Positions 1 through 7,198 of a stretch of DNA of 14,402 nt are shown piece after piece; positions within the stretch are counted from its first letter, which is position 1, and every line of letters begins with the position of its first letter. The notes under the pieces were generated by a model. That model saw only the letters and a list, made by a program, of their open reading frames with translations. It made no database searches and was not told the origin of the DNA. The stretch is taken from the NCBI GenBank assembly GCA_007123465.1, contig SKLB01000077.1:1-14402 (forward strand), read 5' to 3'. Made by a program: the position numbers and the translations under genes. Source of the DNA: Spirochaetales bacterium. GTDB lineage: Bacteria; Spirochaetota; Spirochaetia; DSM-27196; PWMO01.

Positions 1-664
1 CTACAACGGCGACAACATCTTCATCTTTCACGGTCATCAGGTATCGCGCTGGTTCATGCAGCATAACCGCTTTGTGGGGCTTACTCTGAAGTACTTTGCT
101 ACGCCGCTGCGAATCAAGAACTACGAGGTATCACACAACAGTCGCAAGCGCTTCGAAACCGAGCGGCAAGTCTATGAGTTTTCCAGCCGTGAGCGGGTTC
201 TTTCTATTATCGGGCATACCCACCGACCGCTTTTTGAATCGATGTCCAAAGTCGACTCACTCAAGTTTGAGCTCGAGCAGCTGTGCCGCACCTATCCGCA
301 AGCCGGCGCCGATGAACGCGGCAGAATCGAGGCTCAGATCGCCCGCTATCGCAGCGAGTTGCTCGAACTGCAGCAGAAGCGTTCGCCCAGCCGTGAGCAT
401 ACCAGCAGCCTTTATAACGAGCATCTGGTGGTGCCGTGTCTGTTCAACTCCGGCTGTGTCCTGGGCAAGCGTGGAATAACAGCGCTCGAAATTTCCGACG
501 GCCAGATCCGGCTGGTGTACTGGTTTGACCGTCAGCGATCGAGCAAGTATCTCGACGACCTGAGCGTTACGTCGCAACAGCTCGGAAGGAGTGACTGCTA
601 CCGTGCCGTAATGCAACAAGACCGGCTTGATTTCGTACTGTCGCGGATCAGACTGCTTACGTGA
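1..664 (+). CDS. Metallophosphoesterase, LpxH-like superfamily (5' end missing)
   Basis: The open frame enters from the window edge (first full codon at base 2) and ends at TGA 662-664, giving 220 visible residues. Near the start is a His-Gly-His segment (FHGH), and nt 212-223 encode GHTH followed by RP. These fit the last two metal-binding motifs of calcineurin-like phosphoesterases, so two-metal phosphate-ester or pyrophosphate hydrolysis is likely. The closing strands (CLFNSGCV, then ALEI and LVYWF) match the usual Asn-x-Gly end of the fold. Between GHTH and that end lies an insert of about 65 residues, mostly charged helix that may form a coiled coil (nt 245-382). The N-terminal metal motifs are outside the window. 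LpxH-type enzymes act on UDP-diacylglucosamine, and a glycosyltransferase follows, so an envelope substrate is plausible. Protein phosphatase activity remains possible. Confidence 0.85.
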   Translation, partial: YNGDNIFIFHGHQVSRWFMQHNRFVGLTLKYFATPLRIKNYEVSHNSRKRFETERQVYEFSSRERVLSIIGHTHRPLFESMSKVDSLKFELEQLCRTYPQAGADERGRIEAQIARYRSELLELQQKRSPSREHTSSLYNEHLVVPCLFNSGCVLGKRGITALEISDGQIRLVYWFDRQRSSKYLDDLSVTSQQLGRSDCYRAVMQQDRLDFVLSRIRLLT

Positions 665-723
665 TCATAATGAAGTCTGGACGTTGGGTGAGCAAACGGT
701 TAGCTGACGATCAGAAGTTGGTT

Positions 724-753
724 AAACTGTCGCATCGCGCTATGCGGCAGTTT
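724..753 (+). terminator. Hairpin after the metallophosphoesterase gene, possible terminator
   Basis: Arms 724-735 and 742-753 pair over 12 positions (11 Watson-Crick, one G-T at 730/747) around a 6-base loop. The stem base is AAA/TTT, but the following bases are GGG, so a free U-tract is missing on the plus strand. It lies 60 bases past the stop and 48 bases before the next gene. It could be a weak terminator, an attenuator, or an mRNA 3'-end stabiliser. Confidence 0.4.
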
Positions 754-800
754 GGGCTGACTGTACACTTCAAGTAAGTCCTGGAAGGTGGAGGTGTCCG

Positions 801-1844
801 ATGACGATTGCAATTGCCATCAACGGAGAGGGGATGGGACACGCGGCGCGGTGCACCTGCCTGGCGCGTCGGCTGCAGCGTGACCATCGCGTGGTGATCT
901 GGGCACCGCGCTCGGTGCTGTCTTTCCTGCGGCAAAACCTGCCCGACGTTAGTTTCCACCATCTGCCGCTTCTTGCGCTTACCAAGCGGAAGCACCGCAT
1001 CTGCATGTTGCCAACCGTAGCCCGCAACGCCGGACTGGTGCTGGCTCTGCCGCGGGTCGTGCGCAAGCTTCGACGCCAATTGGAACAGCAAGGTGTCGAC
1101 GGGGTGATCTCTGACTACGAGCCGTTTCTCAGCCGTGCCGCTATAGGACTCGGACTCCCGGTTGTTACCTTCTGTCACCAGGCGGTGCTCGACCGTTATC
1201 CGGATTTTTCGCCTGAGGGAATGACCGCGCGGCTGCTGAACCGTTTCATGATTCCGCTACGTACAAGCCGTGTTGTCTCCAGTAGCTTTTTTGACGGTGA
1301 CGTTGGACCACTGATCAGGCAGGAGTTGCTGCGGCAGCCGCTGCAACAGAATGGTCACGTAGTGGTGTACGCCTCCAGATCGATCCGTGCCGAGCTGCTT
1401 CCGGCGCTTGCACAAAACCGGGGCGTCGATTTCCGTCTGTTTCCCGACTCGTCGCGTGATTACGTTTCTGAGCTCACCAGCGCGCGAGCGATTATCGCAC
1501 CGGCCGGGCATCAGACGCTCAGTGAGGCTCTGTGCCTCAACAAGCCGGTGTTGACGTTTCCGCAGCCGGGACAGAATGAACAGCAACTCAACGCGCGCAT
1601 GGCGGCTCGCACCGGCCGCGCTACGGTAGGAAACATCGATAACGCCGCAACTGATATCGCGTTGTTCCTCGAACGGCTTGAGGTCTTTCCGTTCCACGCA
1701 CCCGACCCTGACGTCCGTTTCCTGCTTCGAGACGATACCGAACGTGCAGCCGAGCTGATAGTGCGCCTTCTATCACTGCGCTACCCGGCGAAGTGCTGGC
1801 CGAAACGTTCTTCAAGCCCGATCGGCGCTGCCGCGTCGTTCTGA
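801..1844 (+). CDS. Glycosyltransferase, GT-B fold, PF13528 (MJ1255-like) type
   Basis: This 347-residue protein has the two-domain GT-B layout. The N-terminal Rossmann half opens with a glycine-rich loop (GEGMGH, residues 9-14), typical of GT1/GT28-like enzymes. The C-terminal half carries the donor-binding signature APAGHQTLSEAL (233-244), followed by KPVLTFP and a Gln/Asn-rich QPGQNEQQ (255-262). This pattern fits the MJ1255/VC2487 family (Glyco_trans_1_3), which resembles MurG and lipid glycosyltransferases. Donor and acceptor cannot be read from sequence. The ATG is supported by GGAGG at 790-794 with a six-base gap. The last 20 or so residues look unstructured and are encoded where the gene overlaps the convergent GH2 gene by 33 bp. 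No signal peptide or membrane segment is evident, so it is cytosolic or peripheral. A -35-like TTGGGC sits at 752-757, but no good -10 accompanies it. Confidence 0.88.
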   Translation: MTIAIAINGEGMGHAARCTCLARRLQRDHRVVIWAPRSVLSFLRQNLPDVSFHHLPLLALTKRKHRICMLPTVARNAGLVLALPRVVRKLRRQLEQQGVDGVISDYEPFLSRAAIGLGLPVVTFCHQAVLDRYPDFSPEGMTARLLNRFMIPLRTSRVVSSSFFDGDVGPLIRQELLRQPLQQNGHVVVYASRSIRAELLPALAQNRGVDFRLFPDSSRDYVSELTSARAIIAPAGHQTLSEALCLNKPVLTFPQPGQNEQQLNARMAARTGRATVGNIDNAATDIALFLERLEVFPFHAPDPDVRFLLRDDTERAAELIVRLLSLRYPAKCWPKRSSSPIGAAASF

Positions 1845-4007
1845 GACACCACAGGTGGATTCGCCCTGTTCCGCCATTTGCCGCTGCCGGTATAGTTGAG
1901 ACAACGCATGGAAGGCGCGTTTGGGAAGGCGTTCGCGTGACAAGAGCCCCTTCAAATTGTAGAACGGGATAGGATTGCCTGGGAACCAGCTGCAAAGAAA
2001 ATCGGCGAATACCCACGGAGAAATACCGCAGATATAGGGCCGCTTCTCTATCAGCCGGCAGTACTCATGCAGCAGACGCTCTTGATACTCTTCTGAATAG
2101 CTCTTGCCGCGACGGACACGTTCAGCTTTCCAGGGTCCGTCTGCTTCACTCCTGCCGGGCGCGGCGTCCGCCCCGAACTCGCTTATAACGATCGGTTTGT
2201 GCGGGTGATAACGCCGGACCCGGTCCAGATGGCGCGCGGCATCTGCGGCGGCGCCGTAGTACCAGCCGTAGTACAGGTTGAGCGAGATAAAATCCATCTG
2301 GTTCAGCGCCGAGCGTCGGCTGTCGAGCAGCCGCACGTTGTAGGTTGCCTCTGCCATGGTAACCGGGCGTGAGGGGTCGGCGGCGCGTGCCACCCGGCGC
2401 AACCAGGTAAACGGCCGCGCACCGGAGCGGAACAGTGTGTAACACTCGTTGGCGATGCTCCAGAACAGGACAGCGGGGTTGTTGCGGTCCCGCTCGATGG
2501 TCTCCAAGAGTTCTCGCTGTGCGTTGAGAATGAGCTCACGCCGCCGTAACTGATGTAGCCCGAAGGCACGCCATGGGAAATCTCTCAGGCGGCGGTTTTC
2601 CTGAATCCATGTGGCGAAACCGAGTCCGGCCTGGTAGAGCGCGATTTCTTCACTGGCCCATATGCCGCGATCACGCAGCGCGCCAAGCTCGGCGGCAGTG
2701 TGAGGATAGTGAGCCAAGCGCACGTAATTGGCGTTCAGCCGCTGGACCCAATCCAGATCCTTATCGATCAGCTCCTGTGGCTGCGCCGCACCCCAGTGCG
2801 GATGATCCTCGTGGCGCGCGATGCCGCATAGAAATCGGAGGCGTCCATTGATCTCTATGCCGTCCGCGCAGACACGCACCTGGCGGAACCCGACCAGCAG
2901 TGAGACTTCATCGGGAGCGGGGGGCGGTGTTGAATCTGGCGCGCTACCGACGCTGCTGAGGGTTATCTTCAACCGGTAGAGACGCGGTGAGCCGTCCTCG
3001 TAGCAGATAGGATTTGCTACCGGCAGCGTGAACTGTGCAACGCTGATGCTATCCAGCGTCGTGCCAACAGAGTCAGTCAAACGGGAATCCGAGCTGTGGT
3101 TTTGCTGCACAACCGCCCTTGAGCACTCGTTTCCGTCTGGGGCCCAAAGAACAGCATAGAGTTGATAGCGTTGCTTGCGTTCGTCCGTACGCCGCTGGAC
3201 TACAATGCGGCACTGCACCGCGCGTTGTTCCCGTTGGCAGTCGGCTTCAACTTTGAGGATCGAGGTTTTCGGCACACGCTCCAGCGAGACCTGCCGGTAG
3301 ATCCCTCCGTACGGGTGCCAGCCGGGGCGATGCCGGAGCGCTAAGCGCGGCGGAAGACTTGTCCACGTCAGGCGGTTGTCAACGCGCACCACCAGTGTAT
3401 TGACCGAACACGGGGGCCGGTGGAGAGCCGTGGTGACGTCGTAGCAGAATGGAGTGTAGCCCCCGCTGCGTGATCCCAGCTCAACGTCGTTAAGCCACAC
3501 CGTGGAGTGCAGCAGCACCCCTTCAAATCGGAGTCTGAACCAGTGATTGATACCGGATTCCGGGGACTGGAATCGTGCGCGATACCACACGACCCCATAG
3601 TAATCGCGATGCCGTGATTGCGCACTGTTGAAGCAGTGTGGTGCCATCACCGATTCGCAGGAACTCTCGGACCATACTGCGTTGTCACCGTGTTGCAAGC
3701 CACGTTTCAGACCGGTGTCTCGGGGATCGGTTGCGAAGTCCCAGTATCCGTCCAGCGGTGCTGTGGTGCGGTTGGTGCTGTCAAACCACCCCGGATAAGG
3801 TAGGTCATCCTCAATCAGAACGCTGACGCCATCGTGCTCTTCCACGCGAAAACCGGGGCCGCGGGCGCCCGCGCCGGTTGGAAGCGTGGAAAAATCAAGC
3901 CGCGGCGCGCAGAAGAACAGCCACACCGCGGCTGTCAGGGCCAACGCGACACAGCAGAGCGCGACGATCAGAGTCACGGCTACCACAGTGGGCAGAAGCA
4001 CCATCAT
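1812..4007 (-). CDS. Membrane-anchored GH2 glycoside hydrolase, beta-glucuronidase-like
   Basis: The 731 residues show the full GH2 order: hydrophobic N-terminus (about 5-33), jelly-roll sugar-binding domain (about 70-245, with YYGVVWYRARF), Ig-like domain (about 246-380) and TIM barrel (about 380-705). The acid/base is Glu521 in SIANE and the nucleophile is Glu610 in ISEFGAD. HEDHPHWG and NYVRLAHYPH are typical GH2 barrel motifs. FADF (667-670) and Asn684-x-Lys686 align with the end of E. coli GusA, where the NxK motif binds the uronate carboxylate; beta-glucuronidase is therefore preferred over beta-galactosidase. The start is bounded by an in-frame TAG at 4014-4016. ATG at 4007 overlaps the previous gene's stop by four bases, suggesting translational coupling; Met2 is the alternative. 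The N-terminus lacks the usual positive charge of a signal peptide, so anchoring is clearer than topology. The Ser/Arg-rich last 20 residues are poorly conserved in type. Confidence 0.88.
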   Translation of the reverse strand: MMVLLPTVVAVTLIVALCCVALALTAAVWLFFCAPRLDFSTLPTGAGARGPGFRVEEHDGVSVLIEDDLPYPGWFDSTNRTTAPLDGYWDFATDPRDTGLKRGLQHGDNAVWSESSCESVMAPHCFNSAQSRHRDYYGVVWYRARFQSPESGINHWFRLRFEGVLLHSTVWLNDVELGSRSGGYTPFCYDVTTALHRPPCSVNTLVVRVDNRLTWTSLPPRLALRHRPGWHPYGGIYRQVSLERVPKTSILKVEADCQREQRAVQCRIVVQRRTDERKQRYQLYAVLWAPDGNECSRAVVQQNHSSDSRLTDSVGTTLDSISVAQFTLPVANPICYEDGSPRLYRLKITLSSVGSAPDSTPPPAPDEVSLLVGFRQVRVCADGIEINGRLRFLCGIARHEDHPHWGAAQPQELIDKDLDWVQRLNANYVRLAHYPHTAAELGALRDRGIWASEEIALYQAGLGFATWIQENRRLRDFPWRAFGLHQLRRRELILNAQRELLETIERDRNNPAVLFWSIANECYTLFRSGARPFTWLRRVARAADPSRPVTMAEATYNVRLLDSRRSALNQMDFISLNLYYGWYYGAAADAARHLDRVRRYHPHKPIVISEFGADAAPGRSEADGPWKAERVRRGKSYSEEYQERLLHEYCRLIEKRPYICGISPWVFADFLCSWFPGNPIPFYNLKGLLSRERLPKRAFHALSQLYRQRQMAEQGESTCGVSERRGSADRA

Positions 4008-5347
4008 GTGCCGCTAAGCCCGATCTCTTTCATGAAATTGATGCGCTTGCGGTTCTCGGTTTGGGTGTAGCTCAGAAGGTCGGTGCGGGTAATGATGCCT
4101 ACCAACCGGTCTGCGCAGACCACCGGTAGATGGCCGATGTTGTTGCCAAACACCAGTTCCTCTATCTGGCGCACTGTATGCGTCGGGGCAGCGGTTATAG
4201 GATTGCGGCTCATATAGGATTTCAACGGTGCCTTCATCTGATCCGCGCGCCGGCCCTTCATGATGTCGCGCAGCGTAATTATGCCCACCAGCTTGTCTTG
4301 CGCGTCAACCACCGGTAGACCGGAATGTTCGATTGACTCGAGCTTCAGCGACGCCTGCAGCAATGACGCCGTCTCCTGTATAACCTCAACCGGGTGGCTC
4401 ATGATCTGAGAGGCGGTAACCGCGGGCGCAAGCATCTCGTCGAGGCGTTCGAGCAGATGGCGATAGACTTCGCGGCCGTCCTTGTTCTTCACCGTTGCCG
4501 AGGCAGCTGTTGGATGACCGCCGCCGCCAAAGTACTTCAGTATGCGGCTGAGATCAATTGTACCTTTCTGATTGCGGCCGATGATCAAGGTTCGGTGTTT
4601 GTTGCAGAAATGGAATACGGCGAACAGGACGTCCGGGCTTTCGATCTCGAACACCTTCTCAACCACCGCACTGAGTCCCTCGCTTTCTTCTTTGATTTCG
4701 CGATAGCAGGTGATTACCTGGTGGCCGTGAATGGTGGTTTCGTTCAGCTGATTGAGTACTTCGTGAAACAGCGTAATCTGGTGTCTCGCCGACAGGGGCT
4801 TCAGGAACGACTTGACCAGCTTGAGTGACGCACCACACTCCAGCAGATACGCCGCAACATCAAAATCTGTCTTTGTCACATTCTCGTGGGTGAAGTTTCC
4901 GGTATCGGCGTAGATTCCGCTCAGGGCGATGGTGGCGTGTTCCGCAGCAACGGCAACTCCGCGCTGCATGAGCTCCAACCCAATCTGGCTGGTGTTTGCG
5001 CCGCACGGTAATTCGTGCACAACGGCGTTGGCAAAGCCCAAATCGTCGGCGGGGTGATGATCGAAAATCTCGACTTCATAGCCGTTGCCGGATATCAGAT
5101 CCAGGTATTCCTTGACCCTGGCCGGAGTGCGGGTGTCAACAATGACGATACGCTCCACCGGTTGGTTGCGCAGTTCCTTGGGGTGCAGGAAATTGATATG
5201 GTGCTCGTACAGATTCTGAACCTTGCGGGCAACCGGATGGATGAAGCGGCTCTTCACCGGCTCGTGATCGGGAAACAGGTAGCGGGCCAGTACAATCGAA
5301 CCCAGGCAGTCCAGATCCATGTTACTGTGGCCGACGATGATCTTCAC
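4004..5347 (-). CDS. DHH/DHHA1 phosphoesterase with tandem CBS domains
   Basis: The 447 residues contain an NrnA/RecJ-like DHH phosphoesterase domain. Motif I is HSNMDLDCLGS (7-17), a motif II Asp lies in VIVDTRTP (71), the DHH triad is at 96-98, and Asp148 lies in YADTGNF. The DHHA1 signature GGGGHPTAAS covers 274-283. Two CBS domains follow (about 312-363 and 376-427, each ending GIIT-x-x-D), which usually bind adenine nucleotides. The metal-binding residues look intact, so hydrolysis of a phosphodiester or small nucleotide such as nanoRNA or pAp is likely; the substrate is unproven. In many bacteria this DHH-CBS-CBS block is fused to a tRNA nucleotidyltransferase/poly(A) polymerase domain, but here the protein stops 20 residues after the second CBS. 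The start is GTG, seven bases after the cupin stop, with no strong Shine-Dalgarno. The stop overlaps the GH2 start (ATGA). Confidence 0.9.
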   Translation of the reverse strand: MKIIVGHSNMDLDCLGSIVLARYLFPDHEPVKSRFIHPVARKVQNLYEHHINFLHPKELRNQPVERIVIVDTRTPARVKEYLDLISGNGYEVEIFDHHPADDLGFANAVVHELPCGANTSQIGLELMQRGVAVAAEHATIALSGIYADTGNFTHENVTKTDFDVAAYLLECGASLKLVKSFLKPLSARHQITLFHEVLNQLNETTIHGHQVITCYREIKEESEGLSAVVEKVFEIESPDVLFAVFHFCNKHRTLIIGRNQKGTIDLSRILKYFGGGGHPTAASATVKNKDGREVYRHLLERLDEMLAPAVTASQIMSHPVEVIQETASLLQASLKLESIEHSGLPVVDAQDKLVGIITLRDIMKGRRADQMKAPLKSYMSRNPITAAPTHTVRQIEELVFGNNIGHLPVVCADRLVGIITRTDLLSYTQTENRKRINFMKEIGLSGT

Positions 5348-5354
5348 TGGTCGC

Positions 5355-5702
5355 TCAACGCTTGAGGTCTTCGCGCGGCGGTGAGAACAGGTCGAGTACG
5401 CGCACCGGTTTGTCCAGCGTCTTGATGCCGTGCGGCACGCAGCGCGGAATGTAGTAATAGTCTCCCGGGCTCAGTTTGCGTGTCTCATCGCCGATGGTCA
5501 TCTCGATGCTTCCCTCGAGCACCAGACCCATCTGCTCGTTGGCCTCGTGGCTGTGGACAGGAAAGATCGCGCCCGGGGCAAAGCGGTATTCCAGAAACTG
5601 GAACCCCGGGGCGTTGAAGATGCCGCGCTGAACGCCGTTTTCGAGCGTCTCCGAGTGAAGATCGTGAACGGTGAAGAAGGAAGGGATTTCGTTTGACTTC
5701 AT
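5355..5702 (-). CDS. Small single-domain cupin protein
   Basis: From ATG 5702 this is a 115-residue protein. Cupin motif 1 is HSHEANEQMGLVLEG (50-64), supplying His50, His52 and Glu56 as probable metal ligands; motif 2 is GDYYYIPRCVPHG (80-92), with His91. This is the compact beta-barrel seen in metal-binding cupins that act as small isomerases, dioxygenases or ligand-binding regulators; the exact reaction cannot be assigned. The open frame continues upstream to 5855, but that extension is Pro/Arg-rich, starts inside a palindrome and has no cupin character. ATG 5702 has AGG a few bases upstream and begins where the fold begins. It is first in a run with the DHH-CBS and GH2 genes, so an effect on sugar or glycolipid metabolism is possible. 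It probably acts in the cytoplasm, since no signal peptide is seen. Confidence 0.85.
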   Translation of the reverse strand: MKSNEIPSFFTVHDLHSETLENGVQRGIFNAPGFQFLEYRFAPGAIFPVHSHEANEQMGLVLEGSIEMTIGDETRKLSPGDYYYIPRCVPHGIKTLDKPVRVLDLFSPPREDLKR

Positions 5703-5815
5703 AATACCTGTACGATAGCGCCGATTCACGCTGTGCGCAAGAGTAGACGCGGCTGTCTGCGGTGGCGACGCCGGGGGCCCGCGGCCGATGCCGGGGTTTG
5801 GCAGCGTTCTTCTGT

Positions 5816-5844
5816 ATTGTACTTGAAAAATGGAAGACTGTCTT
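5816..5844 (-). promoter_or_regulatory. Candidate promoter of the cupin/DHH/GH2 run
   Basis: Read on the minus strand, AAGACA (5844-5839) and TACAAT (5821-5816) are separated by exactly 17 bases. They match TTGACA and TATAAT at four and five of six positions. Nearly the whole element lies inside the perfect palindrome 5820-5858, so a protein bound there would block polymerase. The leader to the cupin start would be about 110 nt. Confidence 0.45.
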
Positions 5845-5858
5845 CCATTTTTCAAGTA
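5820..5858. repeat. Perfect 19-bp-arm palindrome, operator and/or bidirectional terminator
   Basis: Arm TACTTGAAAAATGGAAGAC (5820-5838) is exactly reverse-complemented by 5840-5858 around a single central base at 5839. It lies 18 bases past the MFS stop and overlaps the candidate promoter of the cupin run. The inner ATGGAAGAC/GTCTTCCAT hairpin is flanked by A5 and T5, the form of a bidirectional intrinsic terminator, so ending MFS transcripts is one possible role. The one-base loop and 19-bp perfection also suit a dimeric repressor site. Both roles can coexist. Confidence 0.7.
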
Positions 5859-5876
5859 TGATGCGTAGTCTATCTG

Positions 5877-7061
5877 TTAACCCGAGCTCTCTGCGGGCCG
5901 GCCGAAGCTGGGACTCGACCACAGAAATAGAACAGCCAGAAGCATATAGCCCCCGAGTACCAGGAACCCCGCCCATCCCAGGCCGTAGTCGCCGGCCACG
6001 CCGAGCATCGCCGGTGCCACTCCGGCACCCAGACCCACGCCAACGGTGATGATAATCGAGTAGGTGATGTTGCGGAACCGGGGATCGCCGATGCGCGCCA
6101 TCGATGACAGGGTGGCGGGAAACAGCGCGGTCAGCAGCGCCGGTTGCGCCATTACAATCAGCGACAGGAGCGCCCCGCGCGCGAAGCCGAGCAGGGCGGT
6201 AAAGACCGCCGAGAAGAGCAGGACAAACATGATCGTACGCCTGCGCCCCAGGCGGTTTATCAAGGCGCCTGCAAACAGCAGCAGCACGATGCCGGACACC
6301 CGCGATCCGGCCAGCAGCAGGTTCACCTGTTCTACCGGCAGATTGTGGTCCGCGACCAGGTACGAAGGCAGAATCGAGTAAACGCCGTGCATGCCGGCCA
6401 GCGCTGCCGACAGAATCGCCATTGCAAGCAGAGTGTTACGAAGCCGCAGAATCGAACCAACGGTACCGAGTCTGGGGGCTTCGCCTCGGCCGCTACCCGG
6501 GACACCCCAGCGCAGAAATGCCAGGGCAACAATGCCGGTCAGCACAGAGAATCCCGCGAGCACGCCTCGGCGGCCAATCAGCGGGTTGAATGCCAGCACG
6601 GTAAGCGGCGCCAGCAACAGCGCCAGATTGGGCCCTAATTCGTGGAATGCAAACGCCGTATTACGGTACTTGAGATCGATCTTTTCGTTGATCATGACCA
6701 TCCCGGATGGTGGATAGGCTCCAGCTCCGATACCGATAAGGCCCATGCTGGATGCCACTATCCACAGCCGCGAAGCCATCGCCGCAAGCGCCAGCCCCAG
6801 GCTGATCGCAGCCAGCGCGGCAACAATGGTCAGGCCGTGGCCAAACCGTGCCGCTACAAAGCCCGAGGCTAGCATTGTAACCCCGTAGCCAACACTGACC
6901 AGCAGGAACAGCGATCCGGCGGTAGACAGACGGAAGCCCATCTCGGATTGCAGCACCGGCATCAGCGGTGCAAATACAATGCGGCCGGCCATCGAGCAGA
7001 AGACGGTCAGCACCAGGAGAGTCATCATTAGAAGCGGGCGTGTCGAATGGTGCGGGGTCAT
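5877..7061 (-). CDS. Major facilitator superfamily transporter
   Basis: A 394-residue, strongly hydrophobic protein with about 12 predicted membrane helices, the usual MFS size. A central hydrophilic loop (about 183-205) separates the two six-helix halves. INRLGRRRTI (268-277) matches the Gly-Arg-Arg loop motif between TM8 and TM9; the equivalent first-half loop (AARFGHG, 70-76) is weaker. Glycine- and proline-rich helices such as GLIGIGAGAYPPSG (107-120) are typical. Substrate and direction cannot be read, though efflux or uptake of small organic compounds is normal for the superfamily. The chosen ATG is ten bases after a perfect TATAAT and has no Shine-Dalgarno; Met12 or Met13 are alternatives but also lack one. 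The gene ends in TAA just before a perfect palindrome. It faces away from the downstream GT4 cassette and is not obviously co-transcribed with it. Confidence 0.9.
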   Translation of the reverse strand: MTPHHSTRPLLMMTLLVLTVFCSMAGRIVFAPLMPVLQSEMGFRLSTAGSLFLLVSVGYGVTMLASGFVAARFGHGLTIVAALAAISLGLALAAMASRLWIVASSMGLIGIGAGAYPPSGMVMINEKIDLKYRNTAFAFHELGPNLALLLAPLTVLAFNPLIGRRGVLAGFSVLTGIVALAFLRWGVPGSGRGEAPRLGTVGSILRLRNTLLAMAILSAALAGMHGVYSILPSYLVADHNLPVEQVNLLLAGSRVSGIVLLLFAGALINRLGRRRTIMFVLLFSAVFTALLGFARGALLSLIVMAQPALLTALFPATLSSMARIGDPRFRNITYSIIITVGVGLGAGVAPAMLGVAGDYGLGWAGFLVLGGYMLLAVLFLWSSPSFGRPAESSG

Positions 7062-7071
7062 GGTCTTTTTG

Positions 7072-7099
7072 ATTATACTGCTATTCTCGTGCTGAACAA
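7072..7099 (-). promoter_or_regulatory. Candidate promoter of the MFS gene
   Basis: On the minus strand a perfect TATAAT (7077-7072) is preceded by TTGTTC (7099-7094) with a 16-base spacer; the -35 matches consensus only in TTG. Only ten bases separate the -10 box from the ATG at 7061, so the mRNA would be nearly leaderless. No convincing plus-strand promoter for the divergent GT4 gene is visible between 7062 and 7198; TTGCCG at 7108 and TATCAT at 7164 lack good partners. Confidence 0.45.
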
Positions 7100-7198
7100 C
7101 ATAACCGTTGCCGCTTACCTGCTACCATACCGTAATTGTATAGGTTTTCCCGCACTCATGGGCTATCATAGAGCGCTGTCAGGTGGTGGGAGTCAGAC

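Noticed and set aside
5703..5855. Longer N-terminus for the cupin, starting at ATG 5855
   Set aside because: The extra 51 residues are Pro/Arg-rich, begin inside the palindrome and over the candidate promoter, and add nothing to the cupin fold; ATG 5702 fits better.
6144..6638. Long plus-strand open frame opposite the MFS gene
   Set aside because: It is a Gln/Arg-rich shadow of a clear multi-helix membrane protein on the other strand and has no recognisable domain or ribosome site.
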